The notes beneath the pieces are model-generated. The model was not told the origin of the DNA, did not search any database, and saw only the letters and a program-made list of their open reading frames with translations. Positions 9,259-17,321 of a stretch of DNA of 64,000 nucleotides are shown here, piece by piece. Every line of letters starts with the position of its first letter. Position 1 is the first letter of the stretch. The stretch is from CAYSRC01 sp964446385. GTDB taxonomy: Bacteria; Bacillota; Clostridia; Oscillospirales; Ruminococcaceae. The DNA is taken from assembly GCA_964446385.1 (NCBI GenBank), contig CAYUOH010000003.1:62001-126000 (forward strand), in the 5' to 3' direction. The position numbers were made by a program, and so were the translations under genes.

Positions 9259-10097
9259 TTTCCCTCCGACAGGCAGTTGAAAATAGCATCAACACATTGT
9301 CCCGGCTCTACTATGTCGGTGGAAACAGGAATCCCCAGTTCCGCAAGACGGCAGCACAGAGCTGTAACGGGAGGAACATCGAGATCCAGTTCTCTGAGAT
9401 GTTCCCTCTGTGAAAAGACTTCAGATGGGGTACCGACTGTATCGATGCCTCCCTTATGCATAACCACAATACGGTCAGCTATGGCGGCTTCTTCCATATA
9501 ATGGGTAATCATTACAATGGTGATTCCCTTTTCGCTGTTCAGTTTCTTTACGGTTTCAAGAACTGATTTCCGTCCTTTTGGGTCCAACATGGCTGTTGCT
9601 TCATCAAGAATAATGCAGTCCGGTTCCATAGCGATAATACCGGCTATGGCGATACGCTGCTTTTGGCCTCCGGAAAGATTGTTCGGATCATATGTCGCGT
9701 AACGTGTCATTCCTACGGTTGCAAGAGCGCGGTCGACACGCCTTCGCATCTCCAAAGGATCCACCCCCAGATTTTCAAGTGCAAAGGCCACGTCCTCTTC
9801 CACTACGGAAGAGACAATCTGGTTGTCGGGATTCTGGAAAACCATTCCTACTCTGCGGCGAATATCCATAAGTCGGTTTTCATCCGAAGTAAGGATTCCG
9901 TCAACGCTCACAGTGCCGGAATCCGGCAGATAAACGGCGTTCATCTGCTTGGCAAGCGTTGTCTTGCCGGAGCCATTCGAGCCGATTAAGGCCAAAATTT
10001 CGCCTCTGTGGACGTCAAAGGTAACGTCCCTAAGTGTAGGCTCAGGACGGGTCTCGTATGAAAATGTCACATTTGTGATTTCTATAATATTATCCAA
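9255..10097 (-). CDS. ecfA1: Energy-coupling factor transporter ATPase EcfA1
   Basis: This is the partner ATPase of the ECF transporter. The 280-residue protein has Walker A GSNGSGKT (about residue 38), Q-loop FQNPDNQIVSSVVEEDVAF, signature LSGGQKQR and Walker B CIILDEATAMLDP, which are typical of EcfA1. The replacement of EPT by EAT after Walker B is common in this subfamily. It overlaps ecfA2 by 4 bases and lies 6 bases downstream of a methyltransferase gene. Confidence 0.94.
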   Translation of the reverse strand: MDNIIEITNVTFSYETRPEPTLRDVTFDVHRGEILALIGSNGSGKTTLAKQMNAVYLPDSGTVSVDGILTSDENRLMDIRRRVGMVFQNPDNQIVSSVVEEDVAFALENLGVDPLEMRRRVDRALATVGMTRYATYDPNNLSGGQKQRIAIAGIIAMEPDCIILDEATAMLDPKGRKSVLETVKKLNSEKGITIVMITHYMEEAAIADRIVVMHKGGIDTVGTPSEVFSQREHLRELDLDVPPVTALCCRLAELGIPVSTDIVEPGQCVDAIFNCLSEGK

Positions 10098-10103
10098 GAA
10101 TTC

Positions 10104-10973
10104 TCAGTCTCCGTTTGAAATATAAAGTGCTGTACTGCCGCAGGGCAGCGAAAGGCCAGTATCGGTCACGGGCAGACCGACCTCGTCACTTCGGACAGTG
10201 CCGGGGTAACTCATCATAAGATCCGAAAGAATATATCCGCAGACCGAGGGAGCCAGGCCGGCGGTGTAATTGTTTACCGCAAAGAAAAGCGGATTATCAC
10301 TTAATACTCCGGTACAAAGAGAAACAAGATCGTAAATATTATCTTCAAGACGCCAGACCTCACCTGACGGACCGCGCCCGTAACTCGGAGGATCCATTAT
10401 TACCGCATCGTAACGCACACCCCGGCGTATTTCCCGGGCGACAAACTTTGAGCAGTCGTCCACAATGAACCGTACATTTTCACCGGAAAGTCCGTTAAGC
10501 TCCACATTGCGTTTAGCCCATGCCACCATGCCCTTGCTAGCGTCAACGTGGCACACATATGCGCCCGCGTCAAGGCAGACAACCGTGGCACCGCCGGTAT
10601 ATCCGAAAAGGTTGAGAACTTTAACCGGTCTACCGCTTTCCTGTATCAGTTTGCGGTAAATATCCCAGTTGGCGGCCTGTTCCGGGAAAAGGCCGGTATG
10701 CTTGAAATCTGTAGGGCTGACAATGAATTTAAGTTTCTGCCATTCAATCTGCCATTCGGAAGGGAGGCTTTTTATGTATTCCCAGTTTCCTCCTCCGGAA
10801 GATGAACGATGGTATATCGCATCTGCGTGCTCCCAGAGGCGGTTGGTTCCCCTTGCCTTCCAGACAGCCTGAGGATCGGGACGGACAAGGATAATATCAC
10901 CCCAGCGCTCCAATCTTTGCTTTTCACCGCAGTCAATAAGTTCATAATCCTGCCAGAAAGGAGCAGTTCTCAT
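10104..10973 (-). CDS. Class I SAM-dependent methyltransferase, RlmI-like
   Basis: The 289-residue protein has an RlmI/COG1092-like catalytic domain: a SAM-binding loop VLNLFGYTGGATVVCLDAG (about residues 120-140), an acidic ribose contact HVDASKGMV, and the catalytic DPPSYGRGPSGE near 195. RlmI-type enzymes methylate cytosines in 23S rRNA, but this protein is shorter than RlmI and lacks its N-terminal PUA domain, so the target is uncertain. I place the start at ATG 10973 because an AGAGGA site lies nine bases before it; a TTG further out would overlap that site. It sits between ruvB and ecfA1. Confidence 0.85.
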   Translation of the reverse strand: MRTAPFWQDYELIDCGEKQRLERWGDIILVRPDPQAVWKARGTNRLWEHADAIYHRSSSGGGNWEYIKSLPSEWQIEWQKLKFIVSPTDFKHTGLFPEQAANWDIYRKLIQESGRPVKVLNLFGYTGGATVVCLDAGAYVCHVDASKGMVAWAKRNVELNGLSGENVRFIVDDCSKFVAREIRRGVRYDAVIMDPPSYGRGPSGEVWRLEDNIYDLVSLCTGVLSDNPLFFAVNNYTAGLAPSVCGYILSDLMMSYPGTVRSDEVGLPVTDTGLSLPCGSTALYISNGD

Positions 10974-11036
10974 TTGTAGAAATCCTCTCAAAAAATATCA
11001 TCTTATGAAAATGCCTAAAAGGCTTATAACGGATAA

Positions 11037-12104
11037 TCAGTCAAATAGACTTTGCTGGTTCGTATTACTCTCTTTTCCGGCAACAGGTTTTGGTATTCCA
11101 AGATGCCGGTAGGCGGCATAGGTCGCACAGCGCCCGCGGGGGGTTCTCGCCAGAAACCCTATCTGCATCAGATACGGCTCGCATACATCCTCGAGCGTTA
11201 CCGCCTCTTCACCCAGCATTGCGGCAAGAGTTTCAAGGCCGACCGGACCGCCTTCGTAATTGGTTATAATAGCCTGAAGAAGGCGTCTGTCGATATTGTC
11301 AAGGCCAAGACCGTCAATTTCCATTCGCGTAAGAGCCGTATCAGCAAGTTCTTTAGTGATACTACCGTCGCCAAGAACCTGGGCAAAATCCCTTGATCTT
11401 CGAAGCAGGCGGTTGGCAATTCGGGGGGTGCCCCTGGAACGGCAGGCGATTTCATTCGCACCGTCATCGTCACATTGTATTCCAAGAATAGAAGCGGAAC
11501 GTTTTACAATCTGTGCAAGCTCCTCGTGTGAATAAAGTTCCAGCTTGAGAATTACTCCGAAGCGGTCACGAAGAGGAGAAGTAAGTTGGCCGGCTCTTGT
11601 GGTAGCGCCAATAAGCGTAAACTTTGGTAGATTGATTCGAAGAGATCTGGCCGAAGGACCCTTTCCGATGATGATATCAAGCGCAAAATCCTCCAGAGCG
11701 GGATACAGGATTTCCTCGACGGCCCTGGAAAGGCGGTGTATTTCGTCTATAAACATAATATCGCCAGGTGACAGATTAGTCAGTAGAGCGGCTAAATCGC
11801 CTGGTTTTTCGATGGCAGGTCCACTTGTTACGCGGATATTCACGCCCATCTCATGCGCCACAATTTGGGCCAGTGTTGTTTTGCCGAGACCCGGAGGGCC
11901 GTAAAGCAGAAGATGGTCTAGCGCCTCGTCACGGGCTTTAGCGGCTTGCATGTAGACCGAAAGATTTTCCTTTGCAGTCTGCTGCCCGACATATTCTTCC
12001 AGTGTTTTCGGGCGCAGTGAATTTTCGTTTTCAGAGTCGTCCCCCACCGTTTCCGGGGCTATCAGGCGTTGATCGTATTCAAAATCGTCGTTCTGTTTAA
12101 ACAT
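11037..12104 (-). CDS. ruvB: Holliday junction branch migration helicase RuvB
   Basis: RuvB is the hexameric AAA+ motor that drives Holliday junction branch migration with RuvA. The 355-residue protein has RPKTLEEYVGQ at about residue 31, Walker A GPPGLGKT, Walker B IMFIDEIHRL, sensor GATTRAG and the C-terminal winged helix with GFLARTPRGR. Length and motifs are normal. It follows ruvA by 11 bases, completing a ruvC-ruvA-ruvB operon. Confidence 0.98.
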   Translation of the reverse strand: MFKQNDDFEYDQRLIAPETVGDDSENENSLRPKTLEEYVGQQTAKENLSVYMQAAKARDEALDHLLLYGPPGLGKTTLAQIVAHEMGVNIRVTSGPAIEKPGDLAALLTNLSPGDIMFIDEIHRLSRAVEEILYPALEDFALDIIIGKGPSARSLRINLPKFTLIGATTRAGQLTSPLRDRFGVILKLELYSHEELAQIVKRSASILGIQCDDDGANEIACRSRGTPRIANRLLRRSRDFAQVLGDGSITKELADTALTRMEIDGLGLDNIDRRLLQAIITNYEGGPVGLETLAAMLGEEAVTLEDVCEPYLMQIGFLARTPRGRCATYAAYRHLGIPKPVAGKESNTNQQSLFD

Positions 12105-12115
12105 ATTAATTCACC

Positions 12116-12712
12116 TTACTTTTTAGCCATCTGTTTTAACGCGGCGGAAATCAGTTCCTCACTTGAGAGGCCGGCGGGAAGATAGCCCACAGCGGCGGCA
12201 GCTTCGCTTCCGGAGAAACCTAAAGCGCAAAGCGCAGCGACAGCATCGCCAACGGCTCCTGATGAAACGACCGTCCGGGCACCCCGTGACATGTCTATTA
12301 CGGAACCGTTGACCTTAAACTTGTCCTTGAGCTCCAGCACCAGGCGTTGGGCAATCTTGGGCCCGATACCGGGGCATGCGGTAAAAGCCTTGTAATCTCC
12401 GGCGGAAATAGAAAGAGCAATCTGCTGGGGAGTAAAGGAAGAAAGAATGGAAAGACCTGCCTTGGGGCCAATTCCCGAGACACTGATAAGTGTTTTGAAG
12501 GTTTCACGGCCGTCGGAATTACTGAAGCCGTAAAGTTCAATCCCGTCTTCTTTGACATTGAAGTATGTGAACAAAGTGGCCTCGGAACCCTCATCCGGGG
12601 TATCTGCCAGATCACCGAGAGGCATCAGAACTTTGAAGCCTACTCCTCCGCACATTATTATCACGCCGTCGGTACTTTTGTCGACAAGCAGACCCTGCAG
12701 CATCTGTATCAT
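12116..12712 (-). CDS. ruvA: Holliday junction branch migration protein RuvA
   Basis: RuvA binds four-way DNA junctions and loads RuvB. The 198-residue protein shows the N-terminal OB fold (residues 1-63), two helix-hairpin-helix motifs (LISVSGIGPKAG and FTACPGIGPKIAQRLVLELKD), an Ala/Gly-rich linker and the C-terminal RuvB-binding three-helix domain (DAVAALCALGFSGSEA). It lies six bases after ruvC and eleven before ruvB. Confidence 0.97.
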   Translation of the reverse strand: MIQMLQGLLVDKSTDGVIIMCGGVGFKVLMPLGDLADTPDEGSEATLFTYFNVKEDGIELYGFSNSDGRETFKTLISVSGIGPKAGLSILSSFTPQQIALSISAGDYKAFTACPGIGPKIAQRLVLELKDKFKVNGSVIDMSRGARTVVSSGAVGDAVAALCALGFSGSEAAAAVGYLPAGLSSEELISAALKQMAKK

Positions 12713-12718
12713 CTATTA

Positions 12719-13225
12719 TCACCTACCGTATGCAATGTATAATTTCCCCAGCTGGGACGCGGCTGAATGGGCATGACATATAGCTATAGCCAGAGCATCA
12801 GCTGTATCGTCAGGTTTCGGAACTTTCTGAAGGCCAAGGATAAGGCGCGTCATTTCCATAACCTGTTTTTTTTCGGCACGCCCGTAACCTACCACGGACA
12901 TTTTGACTTGAAGAGGTGTATATTCGAAAATCGGAATACCGAGCTTTGCGGCGGAAAGAAGAATTACGCCGCGAGCCTGGGCAACGTCAATTGCTGTTTT
13001 TTGGTTGCTGGTAAAATAAAGACGTTCGACCGCAACAGCCTGAGGTGATGTACGGGAAAGGAAATCGGTAATTTCGGAGTCTATGGTCATCAGGCGCTTA
13101 TGAAATTGGGTACCGGCATCAGTAAGTACGGCGCCGAATTCGAGCGGGCGGAAGCTGTTGTTATTGTATTCAATACATCCGTACCCTACGATAGCGTATC
13201 CTGGGTCTATACCCACAATTCTCAT
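12719..13225 (-). CDS. ruvC: Holliday junction resolvase RuvC
   Basis: RuvC cuts Holliday junctions symmetrically using four acidic residues. The 168-residue protein has the N-terminal GIDPGYAIVGYG with the first catalytic aspartate, the second acidic site in AVERLYFTSNQKTA, and the C-terminal pair in KPDDTADALAIAICH. The start is ATG 13225, preceded by GGAGGT; an adjacent TTG would only add one residue. It is the first gene of the long minus-strand run and diverges from yebC, with a TATAAT-like hexamer in the gap. Confidence 0.97.
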   Translation of the reverse strand: MRIVGIDPGYAIVGYGCIEYNNNSFRPLEFGAVLTDAGTQFHKRLMTIDSEITDFLSRTSPQAVAVERLYFTSNQKTAIDVAQARGVILLSAAKLGIPIFEYTPLQVKMSVVGYGRAEKKQVMEMTRLILGLQKVPKPDDTADALAIAICHAHSAASQLGKLYIAYGR

Positions 13226-13384
13226 CAAAAATTACCTCCGCTATAATTGATAAATTATAGCACAGGAGCAGGTCAAATACAATCAAACATACTTGTATCA
13301 TATATTCACACAGTTGACAATAAGGCACATTTTGTGGACAATATAATAGTAAAAATCAATTCACAACAAGGAGCCAAATTCAGT

Positions 13385-14122
13385 ATGTCAGGGCATTCAA
13401 AATGGAATAACATAAAAAGAAAAAAGGAAAAGACAGACGGTGCCAGAGCCAAGGTATTCACACGCATGGGCCGTGAGATTGCTGTATCGGTCCGTGAAGG
13501 CGGCGCTGATCCCAACACCAACGGCAAGCTTAGGGACGTTATCGCTAAGGCCAAGGCCAACAACGTTCCTTCTGATAATATCGACCGCATCATTAAAAAA
13601 GCCCAGGGAAGTGACAAAGCAGACTATGAGACCATAACCTACGAAGGTTACGGTCCCGGCGGAATTGCCGTAATAGTCCAGACTCTTACCGACAACCGCA
13701 ACCGAACAGCTGCGGATATACGCCATTATTTCGACAAATTCGGCGGGAACCTCGGTACCACCGGCTGCGTTTCATTCATGTTCACGCAAAAAGGCGTTAT
13801 CGTGATCGACAGCAGCGAGCTTGACGAGGACAAATTGATGGAGAAAAGCATAGAGTGCGGTGCCGACGATATCAGCTTTGACGAAGGGATTGCCGAGATT
13901 TACACCTCCCCTGCCGATTTCAGTGCCGTATGCGAAGCCCTTCAGAATATGAAGTACACATTTGTATCTGCCGACATTGCTTATGTTCCCTCTAACTATA
14001 CAAGACTTGAAGGAGAGGAAAACCTTAAATATATGAACCAGCTGCTGGAGCATCTGGATGACAATGACGACGTTCAGGATGTATGGCACAACCTTGAAAA
14101 CGAAGAGGATCTTCCGGAATAA
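13385..14122 (+). CDS. YebC/PmpR (TACO1) family protein
   Basis: The 245-residue protein begins MSGHSKWNNIKRKKEKTDG, the invariant YebC N-terminus, and continues with FTRMGREIAVSVREGG and AKANNVPSDNIDRIIKKAQG. YebC family members have been described as transcription regulators and, more recently, as helpers of translation through proline-rich stretches. The open frame extends upstream, but the true start is ATG 13385, preceded by an AAGGAG site. The gene diverges from ruvC and ends at a strong bidirectional terminator. A TATAAT hexamer lies at 13342-13347. Confidence 0.95.
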   Translation: MSGHSKWNNIKRKKEKTDGARAKVFTRMGREIAVSVREGGADPNTNGKLRDVIAKAKANNVPSDNIDRIIKKAQGSDKADYETITYEGYGPGGIAVIVQTLTDNRNRTAADIRHYFDKFGGNLGTTGCVSFMFTQKGVIVIDSSELDEDKLMEKSIECGADDISFDEGIAEIYTSPADFSAVCEALQNMKYTFVSADIAYVPSNYTRLEGEENLKYMNQLLEHLDDNDDVQDVWHNLENEEDLPE

Positions 14123-14144
14123 CTTTATCAGTACTATTTATTAG

Positions 14145-14176
14145 AGAGGACACCCCGATCTGGGGTGTCCTCTTTC
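14145..14176. terminator. Bidirectional terminator between yebC and mrnC
   Basis: A perfect 12-bp stem (AGAGGACACCCC with its complement) and a 5-base loop are followed by a T-run on the plus strand and preceded by an A-rich stretch. It can serve both convergent genes. Confidence 0.85.
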
Positions 14177-14181
14177 TATAA

Positions 14182-14571
14182 TTATTGTTCGCCGGTATCA
14201 TCGCTGATAATAATATCGAACAGGCTTTGAATCCTGTCGGCTTCATTCATGAGGAAAAGGTAGCCGAACAGTGCCTCAAGACCGGTAGCACTACGGTATG
14301 TGCGTGGTGTGCCGTTTTTCGGGACCGAGGTTTTGCTGGCATTCTTACCGCGGCGTACGATGTCAAGCTCCTCTTCCGAAAGGAGAGGTGTAATTTTGTT
14401 CAGGGAGACGCACTGCGCATCGGCCCTGACGTATTTCACCGCAAGTGTGTGAAGCTTTCCTGTAGGGGCATTGATTGAAGAAGCTATGTGGTTACGTACA
14501 AGAAGCTCATACACCGCATCGCCCACAAAAGCAAGCTCCACAGCATTTTTCATTTTTATTTCGTTGGCCAA
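14182..14571 (-). CDS. mrnC: Mini-ribonuclease III
   Basis: MrnC is a dimeric RNase III-like nuclease without a double-strand RNA binding domain; in Bacillus subtilis it matures 23S rRNA ends. The 129-residue protein has the catalytic helix ELAFVGDAVYELLVR (about residues 12-26) with the acidic metal ligands, the RGKNA segment, and a second acidic site in ATGLEALFGYLFL near 95-107. Its position 15 bases after obg in a ribosome-related operon supports the role. Confidence 0.93.
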   Translation of the reverse strand: MANEIKMKNAVELAFVGDAVYELLVRNHIASSINAPTGKLHTLAVKYVRADAQCVSLNKITPLLSEEELDIVRRGKNASKTSVPKNGTPRTYRSATGLEALFGYLFLMNEADRIQSLFDIIISDDTGEQ

Positions 14572-14586
14572 ATGACACCTCGTAAA

Positions 14587-15867
14587 TCAGATAATGTAAT
14601 CAAACTGGTATTCACCGATATAAACCGAATCGTCCTGCTTTGCGCCCATTTCCTCAAGTTTGTCAATAATACCACTATCACGAAGGGCGCGCTGGAAATA
14701 CATAAGGGATTCATAATCGCTGACGTTGGTCTGCTTCAGGATTCGCTCAAGCCAGGGGGCGTCAATAATGAAACCTCCATCCTCCGCCGGAGATATTTCA
14801 AAGGTTCTGCCGACAGGAGGAAGGGGTTTGACATAAGTAGGCTCATAAGTTTTTACGGGTTCCAGTGTATCAAGCATACCGGCTACATAGTTCAGCAGAG
14901 GGTCCAGTCCTTTATGTGTGGCAGCGCTTATAGAAAAATATATGTATCCCTTTGATTCCACATATTCACAAAACCGGGTTACTGCAGCGGGATCAGAAAC
15001 AAGCTCGGATTTGTTGCCCGCTACAACCTGGGGACGGGACGCAAGAGTCTTACTGAAGCCTGCAAGCTCGGCGTTGATGGCGTCAAAATCCTCAATGGGA
15101 TCTCTGCCTTCGCAGCCGGAAACGTCAACTACATGAATCAGCATGCGGCAGCGCTCGACATGACGCAGGAATTCAAATCCGAGACCCACTCCGTGCGATG
15201 CTCCTTCGATTAGGCCGGGAATATCGGCGCATACAAATGACACCCCGGAAGGAGCCTTTACAACCCCGAGCATTGGAGACAGAGTGGTGAAATGATAATT
15301 AGCTATCTTGGGTCTTGCAGCACTGATAACCGATAAAAGAGTGGATTTCCCCACGTTAGGAAAACCGACAAGGCCAACATCGGCAATCAGTTTGAGCTCG
15401 AGGCTGACCTCAAAGCCTTCCCCTTTTGTTCCGGTCTTGGCAAATCGGGGCACCTGACGGGAAGGAGTGGCAAACTTGGCGTTACCGAAGCCGCCTTTGC
15501 CTCCCTTACAGATAAGAACCGGTTCGTCGGCGGAAATATCCGCGATTATTCCCTTGGATTCGAAATCCATTAGAAGAGTTCCCCGAGGAACAGAAATAAT
15601 CAGATCTTCTCCGCTTTTTCCCTTGCAGTTTTTCCCGGAACCATTTTCACCGGATTTTGCAATGAATTTGCGGTGATATTTGAAATCCATAAGAGTTGAC
15701 ATATTATCGTCGGCTACAAAATATATGCTTCCGCCGTTGCCTCCGTCACCGCCGTCCGGACCACCCGCGGCAACAAACTTTTCACGGTGAAAGGCAACCG
15801 CACCGTCACCACCATCGCCGGCTTTTAAAATAACACGGGCTGTATCAATAAACATAATATTCTCCAA
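14587..15867 (-). CDS. obg: Obg family GTPase (ribosome assembly)
   Basis: This essential GTPase acts in late 50S subunit assembly and stress signalling. The 426-residue protein has the glycine-rich Obg fold (residues 5-160, with AGDGGDGAVAFHREKF and GGDGGNGGS), a G domain with GFPNVGKST (G1, about residue 168), DIPGLIEGA (G3) and AGNKSE (G4), and a C-terminal OCT domain (about 345-426). The gene order rplU-rpmA-obg is highly conserved. It follows rpmA across a terminator-like hairpin. Confidence 0.97.
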   Translation of the reverse strand: MENIMFIDTARVILKAGDGGDGAVAFHREKFVAAGGPDGGDGGNGGSIYFVADDNMSTLMDFKYHRKFIAKSGENGSGKNCKGKSGEDLIISVPRGTLLMDFESKGIIADISADEPVLICKGGKGGFGNAKFATPSRQVPRFAKTGTKGEGFEVSLELKLIADVGLVGFPNVGKSTLLSVISAARPKIANYHFTTLSPMLGVVKAPSGVSFVCADIPGLIEGASHGVGLGFEFLRHVERCRMLIHVVDVSGCEGRDPIEDFDAINAELAGFSKTLASRPQVVAGNKSELVSDPAAVTRFCEYVESKGYIYFSISAATHKGLDPLLNYVAGMLDTLEPVKTYEPTYVKPLPPVGRTFEISPAEDGGFIIDAPWLERILKQTNVSDYESLMYFQRALRDSGIIDKLEEMGAKQDDSVYIGEYQFDYII

Positions 15868-15871
15868 AAAT

Positions 15872-15907
15872 ATAAAGAACGGAGCAATACCGAATCAGCA
15901 TTGCCCC
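15872..15907 (-). terminator. Hairpin between rpmA and obg
   Basis: On the minus strand GGGGCAAT pairs with ATTGCTCC around an 11-base loop, followed by GTTCTTTATATTTT. It may partly terminate transcription and so make L21/L27 more abundant than Obg. The T-tract is interrupted, so readthrough is likely. Confidence 0.6.
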
Positions 15908-15927
15908 GCGCCATAATAAACCGTTAA

Positions 15928-16179
15928 TCAGTTGTAAACACTAACCTGCCTGCGATCACGACCGAGACGCTCGAACTTAACGCGGCCGTCTACCAATGCA
16001 TACAGCGTATCATCTCTTCCGATACCTACGTTAGTACCGGGATGGATGTGGGTACCACGCTGACGAACAAGAATATTACCGGCAAGAACGTTCTGGCCGT
16101 CGGCCCTCTTTGAGCCGAGGCGCTTGGACTCGGAATCGCGGCCGTTTTTTGTTGAACCAACACCTTTTTTATGAGCCAT
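15928..16179 (-). CDS. rpmA: 50S ribosomal protein L27 without Prp-cleaved extension
   Basis: L27 reaches the peptidyl transferase centre with its N-terminus. The 83-residue protein begins MAHKKGVGSTKNGRDSESKR, the form in Gram-negative bacteria. Many Firmicutes instead encode an extra N-terminal extension that the protease Prp removes, and carry prp between rplU and rpmA. Here both the extension and the prp gene are absent: only 14 bases separate rplU from rpmA. The start has an AGGAGGTG site. Confidence 0.97.
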   Translation of the reverse strand: MAHKKGVGSTKNGRDSESKRLGSKRADGQNVLAGNILVRQRGTHIHPGTNVGIGRDDTLYALVDGRVKFERLGRDRRQVSVYN

Positions 16180-16193
16180 AAGGCACCTCCTGT

Positions 16194-16505
16194 TTAGCCG
16201 TTAATAGCTGTAATTTCTACTTTTGTGTACTGCTGACGGTGTCCCATTTTACGCTTACTACTCTTCTTGGAGCGGTAAGTAAATACGACAACCTTTTTGG
16301 CCTTGACTGTTTTGACAGCCTTGCCGGTAACGCTTGCTCCGTCGACGGTGGGGTTGCCGATAACGGACTTGCCCTCGTCTCCGATAAGAAGGACCTGGTC
16401 AAAAGTGACTTCGGCGCCGTCTTCTACAGCGAGCTTTTCAACGTATACTGTGTCGCCTATGTTGACACGATACTGCTTGCCGCCAGTTAAAATAACTGCG
16501 TACAT
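16194..16505 (-). CDS. rplU: 50S ribosomal protein L21
   Basis: The 103-residue length and motifs are standard for bL21: the N-terminal MYAVILTGGKQYRVNIGDTV and the C-terminal RSKKSSKRKMGHRQQYTKVEI. It is the first gene of the rplU-rpmA-obg-mrnC operon, with a GTGAGGT ribosome site, a leader of about 75 bases and a near-consensus promoter upstream. Confidence 0.97.
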   Translation of the reverse strand: MYAVILTGGKQYRVNIGDTVYVEKLAVEDGAEVTFDQVLLIGDEGKSVIGNPTVDGASVTGKAVKTVKAKKVVVFTYRSKKSSKRKMGHRQQYTKVEITAING

Positions 16506-16543
16506 GTTAATTTACCTCACTTTTATTTTCAGTTTCGCTGATG

Positions 16544-16580
16544 CAGGCGGCATGCGCACTTGAAAAGCCTGTTACATGCG
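16544..16580 (-). promoter_or_regulatory. Candidate structured L21 leader (possible pseudoknot)
   Basis: In the 5' leader of rplU, GCATG (16575-16579) can pair with CATGC (16550-16554), and CAGGC (16567-16571) can pair with GCCTG (16544-16548). The pairs interlock, giving an H-type pseudoknot topology. L21 leaders act as autoregulatory sites in some Firmicutes; whether this is one is inference. Confidence 0.4.
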
Positions 16581-16588
16581 ACCGTAGA

Positions 16589-16617
16589 ATAATACCATAA
16601 GAGGGGCTGCTTGTCAA
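16589..16617 (-). promoter_or_regulatory. Promoter of rplU-rpmA-obg-mrnC
   Basis: On the minus strand a perfect -35 TTGACA (16612-16617) and a -10 TATTAT (16589-16594) are separated by exactly 17 bases. This is one of the best sigma-A promoters in the window and fits a ribosomal protein operon. Confidence 0.85.
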
Positions 16618-16641
16618 ACGATATTTGAGCACTTTTCCGAT

Positions 16642-17160
16642 TTATTCAACCCAGCTTACAAGGCCTTCCTTACGCTGTTTATCGGCAGGAACTGAAGCAG
16701 GATATCCGATGGCCAGACCGCACCAGGCGCGGTTTGAATCGGGCATTCCGTAGGAAAGCAAGAGCTTGCGGACTTCGGGATACTCACCTACATCATTAAG
16801 CTGGTTGATCCATACACCGCCGAGGCCCAGGGAATGGGCGGCCAACATCATGTTCTGCATGGCACAGCCGATGTTGGCAAGGCCGAGGCCGGAACCAAGA
16901 AGCTCTGTGCATACAATGTAAGCCTTGCATCCGTAGAAACTGTAGTTTTCTTTTCCGAATGCTTTTCCCATAACGGTGTAGAGATTTTTGATCTCCTTGT
17001 CATTGTTCATTACAATAAAATGCCAGTTCTGATCATTTCTGGCTGTGGGAGCCCAGATACCTGCGTCAACAATTTGCTGGAGCAGTTCCTTTGAAACAGG
17101 CTGATCAGTAAACTGACGGACACTGCGACGTTCACGGATAGATCTTATTATTTCGTTCAT
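16642..17160 (-). CDS. Nitroreductase family protein
   Basis: This is a predicted FMN-dependent NAD(P)H oxidoreductase of 172 residues. The N-terminal RSIRERRSVRQFTDQPVSKE and WAPTARNDQNWHF bind FMN phosphate and the ring. AAHSLGLGGVWINQ near residue 110 and the C-terminal GLAIGYPAS complete the fold. The natural substrate cannot be inferred. It appears to be monocistronic; its ATG follows an AGAAAGG site. Confidence 0.9.
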   Translation of the reverse strand: MNEIIRSIRERRSVRQFTDQPVSKELLQQIVDAGIWAPTARNDQNWHFIVMNNDKEIKNLYTVMGKAFGKENYSFYGCKAYIVCTELLGSGLGLANIGCAMQNMMLAAHSLGLGGVWINQLNDVGEYPEVRKLLLSYGMPDSNRAWCGLAIGYPASVPADKQRKEGLVSWVE

Positions 17161-17321
17161 GGCAGTATATCCTTTCTTTATTTATTAATTTTATTATATA
17201 ATAATTACAGTAAAATCACAATTCATATAATAAGTATTATTCTCTATCCATTGGCATTTATATTCACCTCTTCTCTAGAAGATTGATTTTCGGATTTATA
17301 TTAAAAAAAGGAGATTACATT

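Noticed and set aside
13247..13384. N-terminal extension of YebC (46 extra codons)
   Set aside because: The invariant YebC start MSGHSKWNNIK begins at 13385 behind a ribosome site; the upstream part contains a TATAAT hexamer and is the promoter region.
14145..14176. Repeat as a mobile element or attachment site
   Set aside because: The position between two convergent gene ends and the T-run explain it as a terminator.
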